Below, one piece after another: positions 34,632-41,536 of a stretch of DNA of 64,000 bases. This stretch comes from RI-242 sp038246255 (lineage in GTDB: Bacteria; Planctomycetota; UBA1135; GCA-002686595): assembly GCA_038246255.1 (NCBI GenBank), contig JBBRWC010000001.1:1-64000 (forward strand), read 5' to 3'. The translations under genes were made by a program, and so were the position numbers. The notes under the pieces are model-generated. The model was given only the letters and a program-made list of their open reading frames with translations. It made no database searches and had not been told where the DNA came from. Each line of letters starts with the position of its first letter. The first letter of the stretch is position 1.

Positions 34632-35285
34632 ATGCGCTCACTCGCCTTTGCCCTTGTCCTCACCGCGTTCGCGGGCGCTTCCTTGTGCTCCTGCCGCAGC
34701 GCGTATTACTCCACGCTGGAGACCTTCGGGGTCCACAAGCGCGACATCCTCGTCGACCGCGTCCAGGAGGCGCGCGAATCGCAGGAGGATGTGAAAGAGA
34801 ACTTCGCCGATGCATTGGAGGCCTTCCGCAGTGTGCAGGCGTTCGACGGGGGCGACCTTGAGAAGCTCTATTCGAAGCTGAAGCGCGAGCTCGACCGCAG
34901 CGAGGCCGGTGTCGCGGACGTCAAGGCGCGGATCGTGCAGATCGAGAAGGTCAGCGGCGACCTCTTTACGGAGTGGCGTGCGGAAGCCTCGAACATCGAG
35001 GACCGCGAGCTGCGGGCCGCGAGCGAGCGGCTCGAGGAAGACACCCGCGATGCCTACCGCGACCTGATCGCCGCAATGAAGCGCGCCGAATCGAAGATGG
35101 ACCCGGTGTTGACGCGTTTCCGCGATCACGTGCTTTTCCTGAAGCACAACCTCAACGCGCGGGCGGTGGCGTCCCTCGCGGGAAGCCTCGCGACGATCGA
35201 AACGGACGTGGGTGCGCTCATCGCGGACATGGAAGCGTCGATCGCCGAAGCGGACGCGTTCCTCGCGCAGATGACGACCGGCTGA
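34632..35285 (+). CDS. DUF2959 family lipoprotein
   Basis: A 217-residue exported protein. The signal sequence MRSLAFALVLTAFAGASLC ends in a lipobox-like ASLCSC, so lipidation is likely. The mature part is almost wholly alpha-helical and highly charged, with long coiled-coil stretches and the family's opening YYSTLETFGVHKRDILVDRV. DUF2959 proteins are of unknown function and are found in Gram-negative envelopes. AGGA seven bases before the ATG is a plausible Shine-Dalgarno. It stands alone, 57 bp after the DJ-1-like gene. Confidence 0.85.
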   Translation: MRSLAFALVLTAFAGASLCSCRSAYYSTLETFGVHKRDILVDRVQEARESQEDVKENFADALEAFRSVQAFDGGDLEKLYSKLKRELDRSEAGVADVKARIVQIEKVSGDLFTEWRAEASNIEDRELRAASERLEEDTRDAYRDLIAAMKRAESKMDPVLTRFRDHVLFLKHNLNARAVASLAGSLATIETDVGALIADMEASIAEADAFLAQMTTG

Positions 35286-35353
35286 CACCCGCAGGCGGCG
35301 AGATCCGCCAGCGGTGCCATCCGAAGACCATCGGGCCGGTTAACAAAGGTCGC

Positions 35354-35818
35354 TCACCAGGCCGGCGTCAGGCCCGCTTCCGAAGGCATCCGTTTGCGCC
35401 GGAAGGCGATCAAAAGCTCGCGCACTGCGTCGCGCTCCGCAACGCTCCAGGCCGTCGGCGCGCGGTCCGCAAGCAATCGGCCCGCGCCCGCGGGGCCGCT
35501 CGGGGGCCAGTCGGCGCGCGCGAGCAGCCCGGCAACCGCACCCCGCGTGCGGGCATCCCAATCCTTGGGATCGATTCCGAGGGCCGCTGTGAGAACGCCC
35601 TGGTCCGCGCCGGGGGTCGCGTCGAGCCCCAGCAGCGCGCGCTCTTCGCGCAGGTGGTCCGCGTGCGCCCCGCGCAGGCCGTCGAGCGCTCCGCTCAAAA
35701 ACAACCACAGGAAAAACGCCCCGATGACCATCAGGGGAACGAAGGCGACCAGCAGCCAGCGGTGGCCCTCGCCCTTCTGCGCAGGGTCCCGCGCCGGTTT
35801 GCTTGCTTGGGCGTCCAT
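35354..35818 (-). CDS. Single-span membrane protein of unknown function
   Basis: I do not recognise this 154-residue protein. Residues 1-20 are charged, residues about 22-43 form one hydrophobic span (LLVAFVPLMVIGAFFLWLFL), and the remaining 110 residues are a soluble, Ala/Arg/Asp-rich helical domain on the outer side by the positive-inside rule. The sequence DPKDWDARTRGAVAGLLAR suggests amphipathic helices. It converges with the DUF2959 gene across a 68-bp gap that contains a short GGCGG/CCGCC hairpin. Confidence 0.65.
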   Translation of the reverse strand: MDAQASKPARDPAQKGEGHRWLLVAFVPLMVIGAFFLWLFLSGALDGLRGAHADHLREERALLGLDATPGADQGVLTAALGIDPKDWDARTRGAVAGLLARADWPPSGPAGAGRLLADRAPTAWSVAERDAVRELLIAFRRKRMPSEAGLTPAW

Positions 35819-36143
35819 AGCGCCAACCTAAGCCCCCGGCGTCGGCGCTGCGAGCCCGGGTCCTTTGGTGCCATACTTCTTTCGCCTCCCGCCGGACCCT
35901 TTGAGCGAAAAAACCGTTCCCCGACAAAAAACGGGCAAGCACCGCGCCCTCTCCAAGCCGAGCCGTGAGGCGCGCGGACCTCTGGGAGCGCGGGCATCTG
36001 GCCCGCCCTGGAGCGGTGCACGAGGGGGCACGCGCTCAGCACGCTCCAAGGCGGGCACGCCCGTGCCGCGCGTGACGAAATGCGGGCTCTCAATTCGAAG
36101 GTCCGCGCTTGAAAGCGCGGCCAGGCATTCAGGCGACCGGCGT
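35819..36143. other. 325-bp intergenic region with hairpins
   Basis: No convincing gene is present on either strand. It holds a large imperfect stem-loop at 36001-36056 (GCCCGCCCTGGAGCG with CGCTCCAAGGCGGGC) and a shorter CCGCGCT/AGCGCGG hairpin at 36103-36120, just after the regulator's stop, which may end its transcript. Two A-runs at 35909-35915 and 35925-35930 are unusual for this GC-rich DNA and could mark the promoter of the gene at 35818. Confidence 0.45.
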
Positions 36144-36743
36144 TCACTGGGCCGAGAGCACCATCCGCACCAGGGCGGCCACGGAATCGACGCGCAGCTT
36201 GCGCATCAGATTCATGCGGTGGACGTCGACGGTCTTCGGGCTGATCGCGAGCCGCTGCGCGATCGCCTTGGTCGGCGCGCCCTCGACGACGAGCTCCATC
36301 ACCTGGCGCTCGCGCGGGCTCAGTGAATCAAGACGCGCTCGCACATAGGCGTGCTGCGCCTGGCGCGAGCGCAGATCGGCGGTTCGCTGGCAGGCATCCC
36401 CCAGCGCCTGCGCGATCTCCTCGCAGGGTGTTCCGCGCTCGACGACCGTGTAAGCACCCGCGCGCATGGCGCGCACGGCGAGCTCGACGGCGGCGCGTTC
36501 GAGGAGCACGACAACCGACAAAGCGGGGTCGTGGCTGCAGATCGCTTCCAGCGCCTCCACACGGTCGCCGACCGGCAGTTGCACTTCGACGAGCACCGCG
36601 TGTGCGGGCTCAGTTTCAAGGTGCCTCAAAAGGTGCTCGCTGGTCGTGTGCATGTGGCAACGCATCCCCGCGGTCGCGAAAGCGAAACCCAAATCCGCGA
36701 CCAACGCGCTGTCCCGCTCGACCACGTGCACCAATGGCCGCAT
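36144..36743 (-). CDS. FixJ/NarL-type response regulator with atypical receiver
   Basis: A 199-residue protein from ATG 36743: a receiver-like domain (1-120) and a LuxR-type HTH (about 135-199: LSPRERQVMELVVEGAPTK, ISPKTVDVHRMNLMRKL). In the receiver the phospho-acceptor Asp is replaced by Glu (LVEVQLP, about residue 53), the acidic pocket VDDD reads VERD, the conserved Thr is Leu (VVLLER) and the switch Lys is Arg. Conventional phosphorylation is therefore unlikely. No histidine kinase is nearby. The frame continues to 36902, but the extra 53 residues are Pro/Ala-rich. Confidence 0.85.
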   Translation of the reverse strand: MRPLVHVVERDSALVADLGFAFATAGMRCHMHTTSEHLLRHLETEPAHAVLVEVQLPVGDRVEALEAICSHDPALSVVVLLERAAVELAVRAMRAGAYTVVERGTPCEEIAQALGDACQRTADLRSRQAQHAYVRARLDSLSPRERQVMELVVEGAPTKAIAQRLAISPKTVDVHRMNLMRKLRVDSVAALVRMVLSAQ

Positions 36744-37164
36744 GGGCGCATTATGTCCGGACTTCGGTGCAGACGCATCAATAGCGGCCGGCGACGCGCG
36801 TGGATCGTCCGTGGGTTGAGGCGGAGCAGACGCACTGCACATGAGGGAATACCCTTTGCGTATCCGGGTAAGAAGATTGGGGCGCCGTGCCGCGTGATCC
36901 AAGAACCGCGATGTTCAATAGTCGACGGACGGCACGGATTCGGACCAGGTTTCTGTCGTCGAAGCGCGAATAGGCGCTCCATCCGGGACGCGGATGTCGC
37001 ATCCCTGAGACCCGACCCGCATGCCCGATCGCTCTCCCCAAGGGGTTAGGCGCAGGGACCCTAAGGGTTAAACGCAGGGCGCCGGAGGGTGAAGCGAAGG
37101 GGCGCGAACGCACTCCCCCGTTCAGCACGACCCATCCTTCCCCAAGGCACTCCCCCCCAAACTT
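36744..37164. other. 421-bp intergenic region upstream of the regulator
   Basis: No gene is supported here. The stretch separates the mazG stop from the regulator's start and should hold the regulator's promoter, but I cannot point to a convincing hexamer pair. Between 37041 and 37102 it contains the imperfect tandem repeat described separately. Confidence 0.5.
37041..37102. repeat. Imperfect tandem repeat, ~22-bp period
   Basis: Two units, AGGGGTTAGGCGCAGGGACC and AAGGGTTAAACGCAGGGCGC (starting 37041 and 37063), are followed by a decayed third (AGGGTGAAGCGAAGGGG, 37086). They share the pattern AGGGTTA-N-CGCAGGG. They lie in non-coding DNA upstream of the atypical response regulator and could be operator-like direct repeats or simple slippage products. 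Confidence 0.45.
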
Positions 37165-38124
37165 CTACACTGTCGCTGTGCCGCGTTTCGCACGCTCCCA
37201 CGCGGCCATCATCTCGGCCAGTTCGCGCCCTTCGAAGCGACCGTCAAGGTCCACTTCCATCGTGCGAAAACGCCGCTCGAAACGCCGCGCCGCCTCGCGC
37301 GCGACGGCCTCTGGATCGATGCCCACGTAGTTGCCCAACTGCGCCGTCGCAAACAAGACGTCGCCGAGCTCGCGCGCCAAAGCCTCCCGATCCGCGGCAC
37401 CATTCGACGATTCGGCGCGTTCGAACGCAGCTTCCAGTTCGGCGAGTTCCTCGCGCACCTTCGCGAGGGCGCCGCGCGCGTCACCCCAACGGAAGCCCGC
37501 GGAGATCGCCTTGCTCCCGACACGCTGCGCACGTTGGAGCGCAGGCAATCCCGTGGGCACTCCCGCGAGAGCGCTCGTGTCCTCGCGCTCGCGCCCCTGT
37601 GCGCGGCGCAGTTCACGCTCCTGCTTCTTGATGCGCTCCCACTGGGAGAGCACCGCGTCCGCACTTTCGCTGTGCCCTTCGCCAAAAACGTGCGGGTGGC
37701 GCCGGATGAGTTTTTCACTCACCGCGCGCGCGACACGCGTCACATCAAAACGACCTTCGTCCGCGGCGATTTGGCACAGCAGGAAGTGGGCCATCAAAAG
37801 ATCGCCAGCCTCCTCGATCGCATCGCGCACGTCACCAACTTCGAGTGCGTCCACCAGTTCATGCGCCTCCTCGACGAGGCTCGGCGCCAGGCTGATCGTC
37901 GTCTGCTCAAGATCCCACGGGCAGCCCCCTTGGGGCGCTCGCAGACGCGCCACGATGGCGAGCAGCTCCGCGAGCGCGTCGAGCGTGGCGTCCCCCGTTG
38001 GACGGGGGGGGGCGAGGGGCCGCGGGCCCACCGGGGGTGACGTGGTCTGCTGGGCCAAGATGTGTGCGCCCCCGTCGGCCCCGGGGCTCGGGTTTGCTCC
38101 GTCGCGATCGTTGGGAGACTCCAT
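37165..38124 (-). CDS. mazG: Nucleoside triphosphate pyrophosphohydrolase MazG
   Basis: A 319-residue MazG that hydrolyses (d)NTPs to monophosphates and pyrophosphate, cleansing nucleotide pools. Both MazG domains are visible. The first has GGCPWDLEQTTISLAPSL (about 66-83) and EEAHELVDAL, followed by EEAGDLLMAHFL; the second contains GFRWGDARGALAKVREELAELE (located at about 210) and REALARELGDVLFA with the metal-binding ExxE/ExxD residues. The first 45 residues are a low-complexity Pro/Gly extension and the true start may be internal. It is followed upstream by the second MITE-like element. Confidence 0.93.
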   Translation of the reverse strand: MESPNDRDGANPSPGADGGAHILAQQTTSPPVGPRPLAPPRPTGDATLDALAELLAIVARLRAPQGGCPWDLEQTTISLAPSLVEEAHELVDALEVGDVRDAIEEAGDLLMAHFLLCQIAADEGRFDVTRVARAVSEKLIRRHPHVFGEGHSESADAVLSQWERIKKQERELRRAQGREREDTSALAGVPTGLPALQRAQRVGSKAISAGFRWGDARGALAKVREELAELEAAFERAESSNGAADREALARELGDVLFATAQLGNYVGIDPEAVAREAARRFERRFRTMEVDLDGRFEGRELAEMMAAWERAKRGTATV

Positions 38125-38151
38125 GGGCGGACTCTAACCCACCCCCCCTAG

Positions 38152-38347
38152 CCCGGGCTCTTCATCCGGTTTTCGAGCGGGCGAGCCCAAGGCGCTGTCT
38201 GGTGGTGCGTTGTGGCCGCCGAATCCACAGGCGACCTTGAACAGGCCAACGCGGACGCCCGTGGTCGCAAAGTGCCGCCAGAGGGCGAAAGGCGGCCAAA
38301 GGCCGCCGTTTGGGCCGTGTGGTCGGAAAGCTGTTGAATAACTCGGG
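38152..38347. mobile_element. MITE-like element, copy 2
   Basis: A 196-bp relative of the element at 11068-11265, collinear and about 85% identical, flanked on both sides by CTAG (38148-38151 and 38348-38351). The ends CCCGGGCTCTTCATCCGG and CTGTTGAATAACTCGGG are more diverged inverted repeats than in copy 1, suggesting an older insertion. The internal hairpin GGCGGCC-AAA-GGCCGCC (38291-38307) keeps both arms and changes only the loop. It lies in the divergent gap between mazG and the SIS gene. Confidence 0.75.
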
Positions 38348-38354
38348 CTAGGAA

Positions 38355-38375
38355 CCCGGCCCCGCCGGGGCCGGG
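38355..38375. repeat. Perfect 9-bp GC hairpin
   Basis: CCCGGCCCC (38355-38363) pairs with GGGGCCGGG (38367-38375) over a 3-nt loop, 4 bp beyond the MITE-like element and upstream of the SIS gene. A possible -10 (TATCCT, 38406-38411) follows it. Its function is not known; a transcription barrier or supercoil-driven cruciform is possible. Confidence 0.35.
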
Positions 38376-38434
38376 CTGGGCGCGAACGGGCGCCCCCCGG
38401 GGCCGTATCCTCGGGCTGGCCCCTGTCCACACGC

Positions 38435-39421
38435 ATGTCCATCCTCGAAGCCGAGATCGCACGCGTGCCCGAGGTTGTGGCGGGGCTCGCGCGGGTCGCG
38501 CTTGCCGCGTTGGAGCGCATCGCCGGGCTCGCGCGGGCGCAGCGCCCCACTGCGCTCTTCACCCTTGCGCGGGGATCGTCGGACGCCGCCGCGACGTACC
38601 TCGCATACCGCGCCGCCGGAATCGGGGTGCCGACGGGATCGCTCCCGCCCTCGTCGATCAGCCTCGAGCACGCACCCCTCGCACTGCCCGGCGCGTGGCT
38701 CGTCGCCATTAGCCAAAGTGGGCGCAGCGCCGATCTCGTCGAGGCCTTCGGCACGCTCGCCTCGGCCGCCCACGTTTCGATCGCCATCACCAACGACGCC
38801 GCGGCGCCAATCGCACAGCGCGCGCAGGTGGTGCTCCACCAAACCGCGGGCGTGGAGCGCAGTATCGCCGCCACGACGACATTCCAGGCGAGCCTCGCAC
38901 TCGCCGACGGGTTGATTGAAGCGATCGAGGGCCACGTGCAGCCCGCGCGGTTCCTCGCGCTGGCGCGTTGTCTGGCCGCGCCCGCGGCATGTGACCTCGC
39001 GCCGCTGATCGACGCGACGAGCGCGCTGGTACTGTCCCGTGGGGCGAGCCTCGCGGCGGCCCAGGAGGTCGCGCTGAAGCTCAAGGAGGCGGCAGGACTT
39101 CACGCGGAGGCGATGAGCGCCGCGGAAGTGATGCACGGCCCGCGTGCACTCGCTGCGCGCGGGATTGCCGTGCTCGCGCTGATTCCGCGCGGCAACGCGG
39201 GCGCGAGCACGGCGGATGCGGCACGCGCGTTGGGGCGGCTGGGAGCACGGGTGGCATGGCTGCGCGTGCCGCCCAGCGAAGAAACCGCGCAGAACCCCCT
39301 GGCCTTCGATCCAAGTCTCCTCGTGCAATCCTTCTACCGCGCGCTCCCGGCGTTTGCCCGCGCACGCGGCGCCGACCCCGACGCCCCACCGCACCTCGAG
39401 AAAGTGACCTCCACGCGATGA
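38435..39421 (+). CDS. SIS-domain protein, glucosamine-6-phosphate deaminase NagB-II type
   Basis: A 328-residue tandem-SIS protein. SIS1 carries LARGSSDAAATYLAY (about 44-58) and VAISQSGRSADLVEA (about 90); SIS2 has LVLSRGASLAAAQEVALKLKEA and EVMHGPRAL. The C-terminus, DPDAPPHLEKVTST, is the hallmark of the isomerase half of GlmS and of NagB-II/AgaS enzymes. It lacks the glutaminase domain of GlmS, so conversion of glucosamine-6-phosphate to fructose-6-phosphate and ammonia is the best prediction. Its stop overlaps the start of the binding-protein gene (ATGA), suggesting an amino-sugar uptake and use unit. Confidence 0.88.
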   Translation: MSILEAEIARVPEVVAGLARVALAALERIAGLARAQRPTALFTLARGSSDAAATYLAYRAAGIGVPTGSLPPSSISLEHAPLALPGAWLVAISQSGRSADLVEAFGTLASAAHVSIAITNDAAAPIAQRAQVVLHQTAGVERSIAATTTFQASLALADGLIEAIEGHVQPARFLALARCLAAPAACDLAPLIDATSALVLSRGASLAAAQEVALKLKEAAGLHAEAMSAAEVMHGPRALAARGIAVLALIPRGNAGASTADAARALGRLGARVAWLRVPPSEETAQNPLAFDPSLLVQSFYRALPAFARARGADPDAPPHLEKVTSTR

Positions 39422-40179
39422 TTTTCCGCACCCGCCGTTTTGTGATCGCGCTCGCTCCGCTCCTACTGCTCGCCGCCGGAGCGTGCGACGGCCCGCGTTC
39501 CGCCAGTCCGCGGCTCGTCATCGGTTCGGACCTTGCGAACCCACCGTTTGCCTCGGTGAACGCGCAGGATGAACCCGTGGGGCGCGACGTCGAAATGGCG
39601 CGCGAACTCGCGCGGCGAACAGGGCGCGAACTCGAATGGCGGCGTATGCCCTTCGACATGCTGCTGGACGCGGTCGAGCGCGGCGCAATCGACGCGGTGG
39701 TTGCGACCCTCGGCATCACCCCTGCACGCACCGCACGAGTGCCGTTCACGCGCCCCTACTATGTCACGGGGATCGCCGTGCTGGTGCGCGCGGGCGACGG
39801 GGAACCGCAGAGTCTCGCGGATCTTGCTGGCAAACACATCTCGGCCGGGCGCGGTACGACGTCGGAGAGCGCGGCGCGCTCCGAACTCCCGCGCGCCATC
39901 CTCGCGGAGCCCTCGGACAAGGGTGACAACGCGTTCGAACGCCTCTTCGCGGGCGACGTCGACGCGATCGTGCTCGACGGACCCAATGCTGCTGCCATCG
40001 TGGCCGAGCACCCCGATCGTGTGCGGCGTCTGCAGCCCGACCTGGCGGAGGAGCGCTACGGCATCCCCGTCCGTCCGGACGCACCCGACCTTCTGCGCGC
40101 GCTCGACGAGGCGCTGCGCGCGATGGAGGCGGAGGGCGTACTCGACGCTCTCAACCGCCGCCACGGCCTCGCGCAGTGA
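39418..40179 (+). CDS. Periplasmic solute-binding lipoprotein (family 3)
   Basis: A 253-residue type II periplasmic binding protein of the amino-acid (PAAT/SBP_bac_3) class. A signal peptide with lipobox (LLLAAGAC, Cys about 22) is followed by IGSDLANPPFASVN and the conserved MARELARRTGRELEWRRMPFD region with residues DVEMARELA at about 58, then VPFTRPYYVTG and LAGKHISAGRGTTSE. It overlaps the SIS gene by 4 bp. No permease or ATPase gene follows, so the partner transporter is elsewhere, or the protein acts as a sensor. The ligand is unknown; context hints at an amino sugar but the family more often binds amino acids. Confidence 0.88.
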   Translation: MIFRTRRFVIALAPLLLLAAGACDGPRSASPRLVIGSDLANPPFASVNAQDEPVGRDVEMARELARRTGRELEWRRMPFDMLLDAVERGAIDAVVATLGITPARTARVPFTRPYYVTGIAVLVRAGDGEPQSLADLAGKHISAGRGTTSESAARSELPRAILAEPSDKGDNAFERLFAGDVDAIVLDGPNAAAIVAEHPDRVRRLQPDLAEERYGIPVRPDAPDLLRALDEALRAMEAEGVLDALNRRHGLAQ

Positions 40180-40198
40180 CCGGAAGCTTCGCGTGGAG

Positions 40199-40483
40199 TT
40201 ACTTCGAGACTGTCACCCCTTTCCAGAAGGCGATGTGACCGCGGATGTTCGCTGCGGCGGGTTTCGGATCGGCGTAGTACCAGGCGGCGTCGGTGTTCTC
40301 CTTGCCGTTCACCGACAGCGTGTAATAACTCGCGGTGCCTTTCCAACCGCACACGGTCTGCGTCGCGCTTGCCTTGACGAAGCGCTGATCGAGCGCGGTC
40401 GCCGGGAAGTAGACGTTGCCGTCGACCACTTCGAACACCTCGGATTCCGCGACCACAGCTCCATTCCATTCGGCTCGCGCCAT
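40199..40483 (-). CDS. DUF427 family protein
   Basis: A 94-residue single-domain protein with the DUF427 signature: MARAEWNGAVVAESE, NVYFPATALDQRFV, TVCGWKGTASYYTL and the terminal IRGHIAFWKGV. Members form a small beta-barrel; their function is unknown. The ATG at 40483 begins exactly at the family's first conserved strand. The frame remains open to 40585, but that part runs into the dispersed repeat and is not part of the family. It converges with the binding-protein gene. Confidence 0.9.
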   Translation of the reverse strand: MARAEWNGAVVAESEVFEVVDGNVYFPATALDQRFVKASATQTVCGWKGTASYYTLSVNGKENTDAAWYYADPKPAAANIRGHIAFWKGVTVSK

Positions 40484-40558
40484 CGATTGCACCTCGTGAA
40501 GGGGGTTCAAAGAGCGGACAAAAATCAACGCCTTGGTCGGTTCTTGTCCGCGAACGAG

Positions 40559-40622
40559 CTCCAGCGCCGCAAGGCGCTGGGCCAAACATCATCTGACAGC
40601 TACTTTGCGTCGGCCGAGCCGA
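40559..40622 (-). repeat. Dispersed ~64-bp repeat, copy B
   Basis: Reverse-orientation partner of the repeat at 26501-26564: read on the minus strand it has CTGTCAGATGATGTTTGGCC followed by a perfect CCAGCGCC-TTGC-GGCGCTGG hairpin. It lies between queC and the DUF427 gene, 14 bp after the queC stop on the same strand. The hairpin could act in 3'-end formation of queC, but no T-run follows. Confidence 0.6.
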
Positions 40623-40636
40623 CTTTTCCAAGCTGT

Positions 40637-41398
40637 TCAGGGTTTGCGATCGGGCCGCGGCGCGTCGGCGACGTAGGGAGCGCCGTCAACGAGCCCCGCG
40701 CGCGCGAAACCCTCAAGACGCAGCGTACAGGCATCGCAGCGACCGCAGGCGAGGGGCCGCGTTGCGCCGGCCGCGACGACGGGATCGTAGCAGGTGTGCG
40801 AAAGCGCGAGGTCCACACCCAACTCCGTGGCGCGCCGCACGATCGCCGCCTTGTCGAGCTCGAGCAGCGGCGCATGCACGCGGTAGGGTGTTCCGCGCGG
40901 GTCGGCGGCCGTCGCGACCTGCGCCAGCGCTTCGAACGCGGCGAGGAACTCTGGACGACAGTCGGGATAACCGGACGTGTCGATCGCGTTGACTCCGCAA
41001 AAGAGGTCGCGCGCGCCAAGCACTTCGGCCCAACCAAGCGCGACGCTGAGAAAAACCGTGTTGCGCGCGGGCACGTAGGTCGACGGCACCTTTTGGCCGA
41101 TTTCGGCGCGGGTGCGATCCTTCGGGACCGGCTGGTCCGCGGTCAGAGAACTGCCACCGAGCGCACCCAGTTCGAGGCCGACGACGAGGTGCGCGGCCGC
41201 CCCGCCGGCAACCGCGATCCGGGCCGCCGCGTCCAGCTCCACTGCATGGCGCTGGCCATAACGGAAGGACAGCGCGTGGGGTACAAACCCCAACGCGCGG
41301 GCCTCGGCCAGCACAACCGCCGAATCCATGCCCCCCGACAGCAACACGACGGCGGGCGGGCGGGGCGCGCCCGGGGGACGGTTGTTGGGGTCTGCCAT
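40637..41398 (-). CDS. queC: 7-cyano-7-deazaguanine synthase QueC
   Basis: A 253-residue enzyme converting 7-carboxy-7-deazaguanine to preQ0 in queuosine biosynthesis, using ATP and ammonia. The PP-loop VVLLSGGMDSAVVLAEA is at about residues 16-32. The substrate region ARNTVFLSVALGWAE and the C-terminal zinc site, SHTCYDP with LACGRCDACTLR (four cysteines), are complete. The N-terminal 14 residues are a Pro-rich extension. No other que gene is in the window. It is divergent from mrp. Confidence 0.95.
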   Translation of the reverse strand: MADPNNRPPGAPRPPAVVLLSGGMDSAVVLAEARALGFVPHALSFRYGQRHAVELDAAARIAVAGGAAAHLVVGLELGALGGSSLTADQPVPKDRTRAEIGQKVPSTYVPARNTVFLSVALGWAEVLGARDLFCGVNAIDTSGYPDCRPEFLAAFEALAQVATAADPRGTPYRVHAPLLELDKAAIVRRATELGVDLALSHTCYDPVVAAGATRPLACGRCDACTLRLEGFARAGLVDGAPYVADAPRPDRKP

Positions 41399-41452
41399 GG
41401 GCGCGGCAGGGTAGCGCCGGCGGCAGCGCGAAAGGATCCCCCGGTCGCCGGT

Positions 41453-41480
41453 TTGCGGGCGCGGGCGCGGGGCCTATGTT
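41453..41480 (+). promoter_or_regulatory. Candidate promoter of the mrp gene
   Basis: TTGCGG (41453-41458) and TATGTT (41475-41480) are 16 bp apart on the plus strand, giving a leader of about 50 nt before the GTG at 41537. The -10 is one of the few AT-rich hexamers in the gap to queC. Match quality is moderate (3 of 6 and 4 of 6). Confidence 0.35.
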
Positions 41481-41536
41481 CTTTGCGCGAGCCAACCCTG
41501 GCAGCCCTCCCCCCCCCCGAGCCCCGGACCCTCCCC

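Noticed and set aside
35865..36326. 154-codon plus-strand frame beginning MVPYFFRLPP
   Set aside because: It overlaps the response regulator antisense, spans two large hairpins and becomes Arg-rich noise after 15 residues.
39569..41536. Upstream extension of the mrp frame to 39569
   Set aside because: It crosses the binding-protein, DUF427 and queC genes and is Arg/Ser-rich; the Mrp family start is at GTG 41537.
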